A stretch of 64,000 nucleotides of DNA from Arthrobacter sp. 135MFCol5.1 (GCF_000374865.1 NZ_KB895452.1:62001-126000), one strand, 5' to 3'; shown: positions 19,136 to 28,833, counted from the stretch's first letter. Notes: generated by a model from the sequence alone, not told the origin. Numbers and translations: made by a program.

Positions 19136-19190
19136 GGCTGATCCTCTGCGTTGCAGTCCTGGGGATGGAAACAAGTCTAGGCCGACGGAA

Positions 19191-19226
19191 AGGCCGGGCT
19201 CACATTGTTAAGTGTGAACCCGGCCT
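19191..19226 (-). terminator. ilvBNC terminator
   Basis: AGGCCGGG and CCCGGCCT, extended by TCACA/TGTGA across one mismatch, form a stem of about 14 bp around an 8-nt loop. It lies 35 nt after the ilvC stop and about 55 nt before the serA start, so it probably separates the two units. No T run follows. Confidence 0.7.
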
Positions 19227-19260
19227 CACCGCTGCGGTCTGCGTGGTTGGGCTGGCGGCC

Positions 19261-20337
<1,077 letters not shown>

Positions 20338-20369
20338 TTACGGGCGCCAATTCCCGCCGGGGCTGGTGC

Positions 20370-20882
20370 CTAGGCGGAACGGAGGGCCCGGTCACTCATG
20401 GAGCGGGATCCCCGTCCAACGGCCAGGGTGCCGGACTGCACGATTTCGCGGATGCCGAAGGGCTCCAGCACTGAAAGCAGGGCTGTGAGCTTTTCCGGAT
20501 GGCCGGTGGCCTCAATGACGACCGAGTCGGTGGACACGTCCACCACTGAGGCGCGGAACAGGTCTGCGGCCTGGGTTACCTGCAGGCGTGTTGCGGCATC
20601 CGCCCGTACCTTGACCAGGATGTGGTCGCGCTGTACGGAAGTTTCTGGGGTCAGCTCAACGATCTTGATCACGTTGACCAGCTTGTTGAGCTGTTTGGTG
20701 ACCTGCTCGATGAGGTCGCCGTCGGCGTCGACCACCACAGTCATGCGGGACACGCCCGGCACTTCGGTGGGGCCGACGGCCAAGGAGTTGATGTTGAAGG
20801 CGCGGCGGGCGAACAGGCTCGCCACGCGGGTCAGGACGCCGGGCTTGTCCTCGACCAGGACGGAAAGTGTGTGGCGGCTCAT
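20370..20882 (-). CDS. ilvN: Acetolactate synthase small (regulatory) subunit
   Basis: A 170-residue regulatory subunit of acetohydroxyacid synthase. The N-terminal ACT domain (SVLVEDKPGVLTRVASLFARR, NINSLAVGPTE) binds valine and confers feedback inhibition, and the C-terminal ACT-like domain activates IlvB. I start at ATG 20882, two bases after the ilvB stop, which fits translational coupling and stoichiometric synthesis. A longer in-frame start would lie inside ilvB. Confidence 0.97.
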   Translation of the reverse strand: MSRHTLSVLVEDKPGVLTRVASLFARRAFNINSLAVGPTEVPGVSRMTVVVDADGDLIEQVTKQLNKLVNVIKIVELTPETSVQRDHILVKVRADAATRLQVTQAADLFRASVVDVSTDSVVIEATGHPEKLTALLSVLEPFGIREIVQSGTLAVGRGSRSMSDRALRSA

Positions 20883-20884
20883 GC

Positions 20885-22792
20885 TCAGTCTTCCTCTTCC
20901 CATTCCGGGGTCATGTTTCGGGCAACCTGGATCTGGTCGTTGCTCACTCCGGAGGGCACCATCGGCCACACCATGGAGTTGGGGCTCACCACGAAGTCGA
21001 TGACCACGGGGCGGTCATTGATTTCGAGTGCCTTCTGGATGGTGGCGTCGATGTCCTCTTCGCGTTCGCAGCGGAACGAGGCGCAGCCGTAGGCCTCGCC
21101 CAGCTTGACGAAGTCCGGGATGCGGACGGTGTCATGGCCGGTGTTGAGGTCCGTGTTGGAGTAGCGGCCCTCGTAGAAGAGGGTCTGCCACTGCCGCACC
21201 ATGCCCAGCGAGGAGTTGTTGATGACGGCAACCTTGATGGGAATGTTGTTGATGGCGCAGGTGGCCAGCTCCTGGTTGGTCATCTGGAAGCAGCCGTCGC
21301 CGTCGATGGCCCAGACCACCCGGTCAGGCTCGCCCACTTTGGCGCCCATGGCCGCGGGAACGGCATAGCCCATGGTGCCGGCGCCGCCGGAGTTCAGCCA
21401 GGCGTGCGGGCGCTCGTACTTGATGAACTGGGCAGCCCACATCTGGTGCTGCCCAACACCCGCCACGTACACGCCTTCGGGGCCGGTCAGCTGGCCGATC
21501 CGCTCGATGACCTTCTGCGGGGCGATCAGGCCGTCGTCCGGTTCCGTCCAGCCCAGCGGGTAGGTTTCCTTGAGGTTGTTCAGGAAGGCCCACCAGGTGG
21601 TCAGGTCAGGCGTGCCGGAAGCCTCGAACTGGCTGCGGACGGCCTCTGTCAGTTCCGGAATGATCTCCTTGACCGAGCCCACTATGGGGACATCGGCGGT
21701 GCGGTTCTTGGAAATCTCGGCGGGGTCGATGTCCGCATGGATGACCTTGGCATGCGGTGCGAAGGTGCGCAGCACGCCGGTCACGCGGTCATCGAAACGG
21801 GCGCCGAGGGTGATCAGGAGGTCCGACTGCTGAAGGGCCGTGACGGCGGAAACGCTGCCGTGCATGCCCGGCATGCCCACGTGCTGCGGGTGGGAATCCG
21901 GGAAGGCGCCCTTCGCCATCAGGGTGGTCACCACGGGTGCTCCCGTGGCCTCGGCGAGGGCGCGCAGTTCAGCGGAGGCGTGCGCCTTCACCACGCCGCC
22001 ACCGACGTACAGGACCGGCTTGGAGGCGGCGGCGATGAGTTTCGCCGCCTCGCGCACCTGCTTGTTGTGGCCCCGGGTGACCGGCCGGTACCCGGGCAGG
22101 TCGATCCGCGGCGGCCACGAGAACGTCATCTGTCCCACCTGGGCATCCTTGGCAACGTCCACCAGGACGGGGCCGGGACGGCCGGTGGAGGCCAGGTGGA
22201 AGGCCTCGGCCATGACGTGGGGGATGTCGTTGGGGTCGGTCACCAGGAACGAGTGCTTGGTGATCGGCATGGTGATGCCCACGATGTCGGCTTCCTGGAA
22301 CGCATCGGTACCAATGACGCCGCTGGCGACCTGGCCGGTGATGGCCACCAGGGGCACGGAGTCCATGTGGGCGTCCATGATGGCGGTAACGAGGTTGGTG
22401 GCGCCGGGACCCGAGGTGGCGATGCAGACGCCAACCCGCCCGGTAACCATGGCGTAGCCTTGCGCGGCGTGGCCGGCTCCCTGTTCGTGACGGACCAGCA
22501 CGTGGTTCATGGTGGAGGCCATCAAGGGGTCGTAGGTGGGCAGGATCGCGCCACCAGGCAAACCGAAAATGTCGTCGACGCCGAGTTCTTCGAGCGAACG
22601 GACGATTGCTTGCGAGCCGGTCATCACCGTCGGGGGTACGACGTTGTTCGGCCCAAGGACAGGAGAGACGGCAGCAAGGTCTGCGACGACGGCGGCATGG
22701 TCAGCCGTCCGGTCGGCGCGTTCCGGAGCCTTGGCGGCTCCAGCGGACTTGGTGGCCATCAGCGAGGGGCTGATGGGCGATCCTTTGCTCAT
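20885..22792 (-). CDS. ilvB: Acetolactate synthase large (catalytic) subunit
   Basis: IlvB is the ThDP- and FAD-dependent catalytic subunit that condenses pyruvate with pyruvate or 2-oxobutyrate. It has 635 residues with an N-terminal extension of about 50 residues, typical of actinobacteria. Domains run PYR (catalytic Glu in [15 protein letters not shown]), central FAD-binding, and PP with the ThDP/Mg motif [12 protein letters not shown] ending near VAVINN. A GGAAG Shine-Dalgarno precedes the ATG. It is first in ilvBNC, 54 nt after an intrinsic terminator and 121 nt after the leader-peptide stop, so expression should depend on attenuation. Confidence 0.98.
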   Translation of the reverse strand: MSKGSPISPSLMATKSAGAAKAPERADRTADHAAVVADLAAVSPVLGPNNVVPPTVMTGSQAIVRSLEELGVDDIFGLPGGAILPTYDPLMASTMNHVLVRHEQGAGHAAQGYAMVTGRVGVCIATSGPGATNLVTAIMDAHMDSVPLVAITGQVASGVIGTDAFQEADIVGITMPITKHSFLVTDPNDIPHVMAEAFHLASTGRPGPVLVDVAKDAQVGQMTFSWPPRIDLPGYRPVTRGHNKQVREAAKLIAAASKPVLYVGGGVVKAHASAELRALAEATGAPVVTTLMAKGAFPDSHPQHVGMPGMHGSVSAVTALQQSDLLITLGARFDDRVTGVLRTFAPHAKVIHADIDPAEISKNRTADVPIVGSVKEIIPELTEAVRSQFEASGTPDLTTWWAFLNNLKETYPLGWTEPDDGLIAPQKVIERIGQLTGPEGVYVAGVGQHQMWAAQFIKYERPHAWLNSGGAGTMGYAVPAAMGAKVGEPDRVVWAIDGDGCFQMTNQELATCAINNIPIKVAVINNSSLGMVRQWQTLFYEGRYSNTDLNTGHDTVRIPDFVKLGEAYGCASFRCEREEDIDATIQKALEINDRPVVIDFVVSPNSMVWPMVPSGVSNDQIQVARNMTPEWEEED

Positions 22793-22846
22793 CGGACTCT
22801 TCCTTGTGGATCTTCTCTGGCGTTGGTATGTGGCTGGAAAGGCGGG

Positions 22847-22885
22847 AAATAAAAAAACCCCTCAGCCTGGTGGCTCTGTGAGGGG
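22847..22885 (-). terminator. ilvBNC attenuator (intrinsic terminator)
   Basis: On the minus strand a 7-bp GC stem (CCCCTCA with TGAGGGG), an inner GCC-ACCA-GGC stem and a run of seven T form a classic Rho-independent terminator. It lies between the leader peptide and ilvB, so it must be read through for ilvBNC to be expressed. Confidence 0.9.
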
Positions 22886-22960
22886 TTCGCGCGTGACGGT
22901 TCGTTACCAGGGCTAATGTGCCACGCGCTTGGTAAGGACGACGACGATGCCGGTAACGAA
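22864..22960 (-). promoter_or_regulatory. Alternative stems of the ilv leader
   Basis: Segment 1 (22960-22952, TTCGTTACC) overlaps leader codons 3-5 and is perfectly complementary to GGTAACGAA after the stop codon (22908-22900). The adjacent AGCCCTGGT (22914-22906) can instead pair with ACCAGGCT inside the terminator (22871-22864), 8 bp with one bulge. A further 7-bp pair is GCGCGTG (22928-22922) with CACGCGC (22895-22889). These pairings are mutually exclusive, as required for anti-antiterminator, antiterminator and terminator forms. Confidence 0.75.
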
Positions 22961-22966
22961 AGTCAT
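22913..22966 (-). CDS. ilvBNC leader peptide
   Basis: A 17-codon reading frame (MTFVTGIVVVLTKRVAH) whose centre is Ile-Val-Val-Val-Leu, exactly the end products of the operon. It ends 28 nt before the attenuator stem. This is the layout of ribosome-mediated transcription attenuation: shortage of charged branched-chain tRNAs stalls the ribosome at codons 7-11 and should favour the antiterminator. No clear Shine-Dalgarno precedes it. Leader peptides of this type are known before ilvBNC in other actinobacteria such as corynebacteria. Confidence 0.88.
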   Translation of the reverse strand: MTFVTGIVVVLTKRVAH

Positions 22967-23084
22967 GCGTTCAGTTTTCCCTCTGGTGTGATGGGTGTCA
23001 ACGAGCAACAACCCTATCTCACCATGTGGACAACACTGTCCACTCTTTGATCCTATCTCGGAAGGACCAGCCTGAAACCGGACG

Positions 23085-24803
23085 TCAGCCGGTGTAGGCA
23101 CCCTGGCTGGCGCTGTGTACCAGCTTGGCGTACTTGGCAAGCACTCCCTTGGTGTAGCGGGCCGGAAGCGGCTGCCAGTCCACTTTGCGGGCCTCAAGTT
23201 CCGCGTCGTCCACCAGCAGGTCGAACGTGCGGGCGGCGATGTCCACCCTGATCCGGTCGCCGTCCTTGACGAAGGCGATCGGGCCGCCGTCGACCGCTTC
23301 CGGCGCAACGTGGCCGATGCACAAGCCGGTGGTTCCGCCGGAGAAGCGGCCGTCCGTCAGCAGGAGGACGTCCTTGCCCAGCCCGGCACCCTTGATGGCG
23401 CCGGTGATCGCCAGCATTTCCCGCATGCCGGGGCCGCCCTTGGGACCTTCATACCGGATGACCACGACGTCGCCGGCCTTGATCTCGCCGTTGTCGAGTG
23501 CGTCCAGCGCCCCCTTCTCGCGCTCGAAGACCCGGGCAGAGCCCTCGAAGACGTCGGCGTCGAAGCCGGCGCTCTTGACGACGGCGCCTTCCGGAGCCAT
23601 TGAGCCGTGCAGGATGGTGATGCCGCCGGTTTTGTGGATCGGATTGTCCAGTGCGCGAAGAATCTTGCCGTCAACGTCCGGCGGGTTGATCGCGTCGAGG
23701 TTTTCGGCGACGGTCTTGCCCGTGACGGTGAGGCAGTCGCCGTGCAGCAGGCCGGCGTCGAGCAGGGCCTTCATGATGACGGGAACGCCGCCGATCCTGT
23801 CGACGTCGGTCATGACGTAGCGGCCGAAGGGCTTGAGGTCGCCCAGGTGCGGGATCCTGTCGCCGATGCGGTTGAAGTCGTCGAGGGTGAGCTCAACCTC
23901 GGCTTCCCGGGCGATGGCCAGCAGGTGCAGCACGGCGTTGGTGGAGCCGCCGAAGGCCATGGTGACGGCGATGGCATTCTCGAACGCTTTCTTGGTCATG
24001 ATGTCCCGGGCGGTGATGCCCTTGCGCAGGAGATTGACCACCGCTTCGCCGGACTTGCGGGCGAATTCATCACGACGGCGATCTGCCGAGGGCGGGGCGG
24101 CCGAGCCGGGGAGGGACATGCCCAGCGCCTCGCCGATGCAGGCCATCGTGTTGGCCGTGTACATGCCGCCGCAGGCGCCTTCGCCGGGGCAGATGGCCTT
24201 TTCGATCCGGGTGAGGTCTTCCATGCTCATCTTGCCCGCGGCGCAGGCACCCACCGCTTCAAAGGCGTCGATGAGCGTGACTTCCTTTTCGGAGCCGTCC
24301 TCGAGCTTCACCCAGCCGGGCATGATGGACCCGGCGTAAAGGAAGACGCTGGCCAAGTCCAGGCGGGCGGCCGCCATCAGCATGCCGGGCAGGGACTTGT
24401 CGCAGCCGGCCAGCAGGACCGAGCCGTCGATCCGCTCCGCCTGCATGACGGTCTCCACGGAGTCGGCGATGACTTCACGGGAGACCAGGGAGAAGTGCAT
24501 TCCCTCGTGGCCCATGGAGATGCCGTCCGAAACCGAAATGGTGCCGAATTGCATGGGGAATCCGCCGCCTGCGTGGACGCCTTCCTTGGCGCCCTGCGCG
24601 AGGCGGTTCAGGGAGAGGTTGCAGGGAGTGATCTCGTTCCATGAGCTCGCCACGCCAATCTGGGGCTTGGCGAAGTCGTCATCGCCCATGCCGACAGCCC
24701 GGAACATGCCGCGCGCGGGCGCCGCATGGATCCCATCGGTGACGATGCGGCTGCGGGGCTTGATATCAGGCGTGTTTGCGGTTGCGGTCTGGGCGTCACT
24801 CAT
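23085..24803 (-). CDS. ilvD: Dihydroxy-acid dehydratase
   Basis: IlvD dehydrates 2,3-dihydroxy acids to 2-keto acids, the third common branched-chain step, using an Fe-S cluster. The 572-residue protein has three conserved Cys in [23 protein letters not shown] and [14 protein letters not shown], and the C-terminal [11 protein letters not shown] motif. I start at 24803 (MSDAQTATA). There is no Shine-Dalgarno, but a TAGACT -10 box (24816-24811) lies 7 nt before the ATG, so the message is probably leaderless. It is transcribed separately from ilvBNC, whose leader begins 118 nt downstream. Confidence 0.97.
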   Translation of the reverse strand: MSDAQTATANTPDIKPRSRIVTDGIHAAPARGMFRAVGMGDDDFAKPQIGVASSWNEITPCNLSLNRLAQGAKEGVHAGGGFPMQFGTISVSDGISMGHEGMHFSLVSREVIADSVETVMQAERIDGSVLLAGCDKSLPGMLMAAARLDLASVFLYAGSIMPGWVKLEDGSEKEVTLIDAFEAVGACAAGKMSMEDLTRIEKAICPGEGACGGMYTANTMACIGEALGMSLPGSAAPPSADRRRDEFARKSGEAVVNLLRKGITARDIMTKKAFENAIAVTMAFGGSTNAVLHLLAIAREAEVELTLDDFNRIGDRIPHLGDLKPFGRYVMTDVDRIGGVPVIMKALLDAGLLHGDCLTVTGKTVAENLDAINPPDVDGKILRALDNPIHKTGGITILHGSMAPEGAVVKSAGFDADVFEGSARVFEREKGALDALDNGEIKAGDVVVIRYEGPKGGPGMREMLAITGAIKGAGLGKDVLLLTDGRFSGGTTGLCIGHVAPEAVDGGPIAFVKDGDRIRVDIAARTFDLLVDDAELEARKVDWQPLPARYTKGVLAKYAKLVHSASQGAYTG

Positions 24804-24852
24804 AGGGGAAAGTCTAGGGCGCGCACCGCGGCCGGACGACCGTAAGATCAGC

Positions 24853-24873
24853 TTCCCGTTGAAATAACGGGAA
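24853..24873. promoter_or_regulatory. Palindrome upstream of ilvD
   Basis: A perfect inverted repeat TTCCCGTT-GAAAT-AACGGGAA lies about 37 nt upstream of the ilvD -10 box. It resembles a regulator binding site, but I cannot assign the protein. Confidence 0.5.
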
Positions 24874-24897
24874 AAATTCGCCAAATAGTGGACTCAT

Positions 24898-24914
24898 GTC
24901 TCACATAATGAGAC
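24898..24914. promoter_or_regulatory. Second palindrome in the ilvD/25061 intergenic region
   Basis: GTCTCA-CATAA-TGAGAC is a perfect 6-bp inverted repeat with a 5-nt centre, 95 nt upstream of ilvD and 147 nt upstream of the divergent gene. IclR-type regulators of leucine synthesis (LtbR/NdgR) are one candidate binder. This is inference; no such gene lies next to it. Confidence 0.45.
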
Positions 24915-25060
24915 GTCGATGATGTTCGAGGCTCCGTCCGGCCACCCGCACGACCGGGGAGGACGCCAGCCTGCGGCCCGCGGCTTCTCTGGACAGCAGT
25001 GCCTGCCCGACGTAGCGTCGGGGACACGACACCCCCGCCGCCCGGATCGAGAGGCCTGCC

Positions 25061-26050
25061 ATGGACATTCTTTTCTGGATCATTCTCATCGTTGTTCTCG
25101 CGGCAGTCGTTTGGTGGCTGCTGAAGCGCAACAGGTCAACCAGTACCCCTGGCGCCTCCGGCACCAGATCGGACGGCGCCCTGGAGGGAGGCAGCGCCGC
25201 TGCCTCGGCCGAGGCTGCCGCGACCACCGGGATACCCACGGCAGCGGGCTTCGGCCGCGCCGCCGAACCGGCAGCCCCGCCAACGGCTGAGGAACCGGCG
25301 GATTCATCGGCGATGCCACGGACGGCGACACCCGCGGCTGCCGAGGCCACCGACAACCCGGTCCAGGGCCCTTCCGGCGCCGATGACGGCATGGCTGCAC
25401 CCGGCTCCGTCGGCGCCCGGGAAGATGAGCGCAGGCTGCAGGATGAAGCCGAGTGGGAAACCCAGTGGTCGGAGGCCGGGCCGTCCGGGCCACGTCCCGC
25501 CCCGTCCGCCACCAACGATGCAGCGGCAACGGCCGCAGCGTCACAGGCAGCCCCGCCCGCCGCAGGGGCCGAGGCCGACGCGGCGGACGACGGCGCCGGG
25601 CGGCAGGAATCCCGGGCGCACAGCTCCCCCGCACCTGCCCATCCTGTCCATCACGACGAATACACCGCAGCCCACGCCCCGACGCTGCCCGGCGCCGAGA
25701 CGGCCGCCGGGGAGGAGACGGCAGCATCCGAGGCGACGGAGCATGCGGAGGCCTCCGCCCCGACGGAAGAAGCATCAGGCCACCACGACGCCGCCCCGGG
25801 GCACAGCGAAGCGGCGGGAGAACCAGCCGGGCACCTTGCGGCAAAGGAACCGTACGGGGCAGGCTCGGCATCGCCGGCCGCCGATGGAAGCGGTCCGGCG
25901 GACTACAGCGTCAAGGGAGACGCCACTGCGATGGTCTACTACGAAGAAGGACATCCCGACCATGAGCACATCCGGGCGGATGTCTGGTTTGAGTCTGCCG
26001 CGCACGCCGAGGCTGCCGGCTTCCGCGCTCCGCGCCGCAAACGGCCCTAG
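25061..26050 (+). CDS. Membrane-anchored protein with C-terminal sunset-like domain
   Basis: A 329-residue protein. One N-terminal membrane helix (residues 4-22, followed by KRNR) anchors a long low-complexity linker rich in Ala, Glu, Gly, Pro and Thr (about residues 30-280). The last 48 residues form a compact domain with YSVKGD, a YYEEGHPDHEHIRADVWF core and AEAAGFRAP. This resembles the sunset domain of actinobacterial envelope proteins (canonical KGN...YH.P....Y..T..E.WF....A..AGFR). The linker probably spans the cell wall or holds the domain off the membrane. Its function is unknown. A GAGAGG Shine-Dalgarno precedes the ATG. Confidence 0.8.
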   Translation: MDILFWIILIVVLAAVVWWLLKRNRSTSTPGASGTRSDGALEGGSAAASAEAAATTGIPTAAGFGRAAEPAAPPTAEEPADSSAMPRTATPAAAEATDNPVQGPSGADDGMAAPGSVGAREDERRLQDEAEWETQWSEAGPSGPRPAPSATNDAAATAAASQAAPPAAGAEADAADDGAGRQESRAHSSPAPAHPVHHDEYTAAHAPTLPGAETAAGEETAASEATEHAEASAPTEEASGHHDAAPGHSEAAGEPAGHLAAKEPYGAGSASPAADGSGPADYSVKGDATAMVYYEEGHPDHEHIRADVWFESAAHAEAAGFRAPRRKRP

Positions 26051-26052
26051 CC

Positions 26053-26067
26053 GGAGGCGGGGCCTCC
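26053..26067 (+). promoter_or_regulatory. Hairpin covering the Shine-Dalgarno of the sugar dehydrogenase
   Basis: GGAGGC-GGG-GCCTCC is a perfect 6-bp stem starting 3 nt after the upstream stop codon and ending 2 nt before the ATG. The only Shine-Dalgarno (GGAGG) lies in its 5' arm, so translation may need a ribosome finishing the upstream gene to open it. Confidence 0.45.
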
Positions 26068-26069
26068 TT

Positions 26070-27143
26070 ATGACGCTACGCCCCTATTGGATGGCCTGCC
26101 TGCTCTTCCTGCTGGCAGCGTGCACCGGCTCGCCCGGCCCAACACATGGCACGGGCTCCGGCACCACGGCCGAGCCGCCCGTCTCCGTACCCGAGGTGCA
26201 GGAAAAGCTGGAACTGAAGCTGGCCGTCCCCTGGGCGGCCGTCTTCCTTCCGGACGGCACGGCAATCATCTCCGAGCGGGGAACGGCGTTGTTGAAGGCG
26301 GTCCACGATGGACAGGCCACTACCGTGGGCAAGGTCCCGGGGGTGGTGCCCGCCGGTGAAGGGGGCCTGCTGGGCCTGGCGCTGTCACCGCATTTCGACG
26401 TTGACCGCTACCTCTATGCCTACGTGACAGGGCAGGAGGACAACCGGGTGGTCCGGCTGACGCTGCAAAGGGACGCCGACGGCGCACTCTCCCCCGGTCC
26501 ACCGCAGACCGTCTTTGCCGGCATACCGAAAGCAACGACGCACAACGGCGGGAGGATCCGGTTCGGCCCGGACGGCTTCCTCTACGTTGGCACCGGCGAC
26601 GCCCAGCGCCGGGAACAGCCCCAGGATCCGGACGCCCTGGGCGGCAAGATCCTCCGGCTCGCCCCGGACGGCAGTCCGGCACCCGGGAACCCGTTCGGCA
26701 ATGCCGTCTACAGCCTGGGTCACCGGAACGTCCAGGGACTGGCCTGGGACGCCGAGGGCAGGCTGTGGGCCAGTGAATTCGGCCCCGACGTCAATGACGA
26801 GCTCAATCTGATCCTTCCGGGCGCCAACTACGGATGGCCCGAAGTGACGGGCGCACCCCACCGGCCGGAATTCCAGGATGCAAAGGTCGTGTGGCCCTCC
26901 ACCAGCGAATCATCGCCCAGCGGCCTGGAAATAGACGGCGGCACCGCGTACTTGGGCGCGCTTCGCGGGGAGCGGCTGTGGGCCGTCCCCCTTCAAGGCA
27001 CCGAGGCAGGTAATCCTGTGGCCTATTTCACAGGAATGTACGGGCGGATCAGGGACGTGGTCCGGACCCCGAACGGTGGATTGTGGCTGATGACGAACAA
27101 CGAAAACCCTGATTTCGTGCTGGTTTTGGGGCTCCGGCGGTGA
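26070..27143 (+). CDS. PQQ-type sugar dehydrogenase lipoprotein
   Basis: A 357-residue member of the soluble glucose/sorbosone dehydrogenase family, a six-bladed beta-propeller that oxidises aldoses or related sugars with PQQ outside the membrane. A signal peptide ends in the lipobox LLAAC (Cys17), so it is membrane-tethered. Family motifs are GGLLGLALSPHF, THNGGRIRFGPDGFLYVGTGD (catalytic His and metal region), GHRNVQGLAWD, LWASEFGPDVNDELN and GANYGWP. I start at 26070, 19 nt after the previous stop; the longer open frame upstream overlaps the sunset-domain gene and lacks coding character. No PQQ synthesis genes are present here. Confidence 0.88.
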   Translation: MTLRPYWMACLLFLLAACTGSPGPTHGTGSGTTAEPPVSVPEVQEKLELKLAVPWAAVFLPDGTAIISERGTALLKAVHDGQATTVGKVPGVVPAGEGGLLGLALSPHFDVDRYLYAYVTGQEDNRVVRLTLQRDADGALSPGPPQTVFAGIPKATTHNGGRIRFGPDGFLYVGTGDAQRREQPQDPDALGGKILRLAPDGSPAPGNPFGNAVYSLGHRNVQGLAWDAEGRLWASEFGPDVNDELNLILPGANYGWPEVTGAPHRPEFQDAKVVWPSTSESSPSGLEIDGGTAYLGALRGERLWAVPLQGTEAGNPVAYFTGMYGRIRDVVRTPNGGLWLMTNNENPDFVLVLGLRR

Positions 27144-27258
27144 CGGCACCTCCTCCGCGGGCGCCGATTTCACTTGCACCGGAAGTTCGTGTAGAGTTTC
27201 ATGTCGTTGCGGAGATCAACGGGAAAGAAAAAGCCCGAAAGATTGAAGCAAAGAAGAT

Positions 27259-27334
27259 GCACCTCTAGCTCAATTGGCAGAGCAATTGACTCTTAATCAA
27301 TGGGTTCCGGGTTCAAGTCCCGGGGGGTGCACCA
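27259..27334 (+). tRNA. tRNA-Lys (CTT)
   Basis: The cloverleaf is complete: acceptor GCACCTC pairs with GGGGTGC, the anticodon loop CTCTTAA gives anticodon CTT (reads AAG), the T-arm contains GGTTCAAGTCC, and the 3' end encodes A-CCA. Length is 76 nt. A possible promoter is TTTCAC (27168-27173) with TAGAGT (27192-27197) at an 18-nt spacing. Confidence 0.97.
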
Positions 27335-27337
27335 AAG

Positions 27338-27387
27338 AAACCCCGTCTTTACTGGCCGAGAGGCCACGTAGAGGCGGGGTTTCGTTT
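27338..27387 (+). terminator. tRNA-Lys terminator
   Basis: AAACCCCGTCT pairs with the AGGCGGGGTTT at 27372-27382 around a loop that contains a smaller TGGCC/GGCCA hairpin, followed by CGTTTT. From here to the next start at 27572 I see no gene or clear signal. Confidence 0.85.
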
Positions 27388-27571
27388 TGCGCTTGCAATG
27401 GATGGTGTGCCGCACGGCGACCCAGAGGTTCACATCCAATGCCTCCGAATCTGCCTGGTGGCTTCCCGAAGGTAGTCGGTATGCTGCCCGGGCTGCAACC
27501 GGGTTAAGCCGGGACCCGGGGTTCCGCACATATGACCGGGGTACCCGTTTCCTCATTGAAAGTAGTCCCAG

Positions 27572-28216
27572 TTGAAAAAACAGCTCGCCGTCACCGCTGC
27601 CCTCGCCGGTATCACCCTGGCAGTCGCAGGATGCTCCGCGACCGCCACCCCCGGCCCTGGCACCGCCGTGTCCACGCCCGGCATGACGGCTCCGCCCACC
27701 GCGTCCTCCCCGGCAGCCTCCTCCGCGACATCCACCGGATGGGAACTGAAGCCACAGGGGGGCGGTGACCGGATCAAGGCCGCCGGGCTGCAGGTCCTCA
27801 ACGCCGAAGGCGCTGCAGAGCATTTCCATGCGCACCTGGACGTCCTCGTGGACGGCAAGCCGGTCGCCGTTCCGGCGGACATCGGCTTCAGCTTCACCCC
27901 GGCCGGCCAGCCCAACGGGATCTCCGCGCTGCACAGCCATGACAAATCCGGGATTATCCACATCGAAGCACCAACCGCCGGCGCCACCTACACGCTCGGG
28001 CAGTTCCTCACCGAATGGGGTGTCCTGGACGGCACCGACCCAACGCCAGGAACGCCACACTCCGCCCAGGACGGCTGGAGTGTGGCCGTCAACGGAGTTC
28101 CGCACGACGGGCAGATCTCCGATGTGGTCCTAAAAGCCCACGACGAGGTCGTCCTGTTCCACGGCGCGGCGCCAGTCCCGGTCCCCGCCACGTTCACCTT
28201 TCCGGCAGGGCTGTAG
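27572..28216 (+). CDS. His-rich lipoprotein of unknown function
   Basis: A 214-residue exported lipoprotein: TTG start, KK-led signal peptide, lipobox VAGC (Cys21), then a Ser/Thr/Pro/Ala linker to about residue 55. The folded part carries HFHAHLDVLVDGKPVAVPADIGF, SALHSHDKSGIIHIE and TLGQFLTEWGV, with five or more His in the first two motifs that could bind a metal. The motif set looks conserved, but I know of no assigned function. No strong Shine-Dalgarno precedes the TTG. It lies alone between tRNA-Lys and the marR terminator. Confidence 0.8.
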   Translation: MKKQLAVTAALAGITLAVAGCSATATPGPGTAVSTPGMTAPPTASSPAASSATSTGWELKPQGGGDRIKAAGLQVLNAEGAAEHFHAHLDVLVDGKPVAVPADIGFSFTPAGQPNGISALHSHDKSGIIHIEAPTAGATYTLGQFLTEWGVLDGTDPTPGTPHSAQDGWSVAVNGVPHDGQISDVVLKAHDEVVLFHGAAPVPVPATFTFPAGL

Positions 28217-28292
28217 GCCCCTCACCGGCGGCCGCCGCTAAGACCCCCATGTGCTCCGCGCGCACATAACAGTGTGGCCGCCGGACACAAAA

Positions 28293-28329
28293 AAGCGTGG
28301 CCCCGGCAGTCGTTGCCGGGGCCACGCTT
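28293..28329. terminator. Bidirectional hairpin terminator
   Basis: A perfect 16-bp stem (AAGCGTGGCCCCGGCA and complement) with a 5-nt loop lies between the lipoprotein and the convergent marR gene. A run of A on its left gives marR a T tract. Confidence 0.9.
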
Positions 28330-28351
28330 CGAAGGCGTTATGAAAAGCCGG

Positions 28352-28816
28352 TTACTTGGCGGAGTCCACCAGCGCAGAGGCGTTGCTCGGCGTCGTGGCG
28401 AACTGGCTGGCGAGTTCACGGACCACAGCCTTGAGCTCCTGGCGCAGGACCTCGGGGTCGATCGAAGAGGAAGCCAACACCGAACGCTCCATCTCCACGG
28501 CCTGGGCTACCGCTTCCTTGCCGCGCTCAGTCAGCGAGACCACATGGCTCCTGCGGTCCGAGGTGCTCCGCACCCGGGCGATATGGCCGTGGGACTCAAG
28601 CCGGCTGAGCGTCTTGCCCATGGTCTGGGCCTGGACGCGGACATACTGGGCGAGCTGGGCCTGGGTCATGGGGCCTTGCGCAGCCAGCACCTCTATGGCG
28701 ATAACACCGGCGTGCGTGAGTCCGATGGCGCCAAGTTTTTCGTTCCAGGAGTGTTCAACGAGGCGCGCAGCAGTGGACAGGAGGCGCCCTGTGGGCCAGT
28801 GATCCATATCAGGCAT
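28352..28816 (-). CDS. MarR-family transcriptional regulator
   Basis: A 154-residue winged-helix repressor. The recognition region is MTQAQLAQYVRVQAQTMGKTLSRLESHGHI and the wing is RVRSTSDRRSHVVSLTERG. I start at 28816 (MPDMDHWP): a TATACT -10 box (28829-28824) lies 7 nt before it with no Shine-Dalgarno, suggesting a leaderless transcript. It is divergent from a peroxiredoxin gene, so a role in redox or organic-peroxide response (as for OhrR) is tempting. However, the N-terminal region has no Cys, so a classical cysteine switch is absent. Confidence 0.9.
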   Translation of the reverse strand: MPDMDHWPTGRLLSTAARLVEHSWNEKLGAIGLTHAGVIAIEVLAAQGPMTQAQLAQYVRVQAQTMGKTLSRLESHGHIARVRSTSDRRSHVVSLTERGKEAVAQAVEMERSVLASSSIDPEVLRQELKAVVRELASQFATTPSNASALVDSAK

Positions 28817-28833
28817 AGCAGCCAGTATAACCA

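Noticed and set aside
27174..27197. TTGCAC with TAGAGT as the tRNA-Lys promoter
   Set aside because: The spacer is only 12 nt. TTTCAC six bases upstream gives 18 nt and is preferred, though neither is strong.
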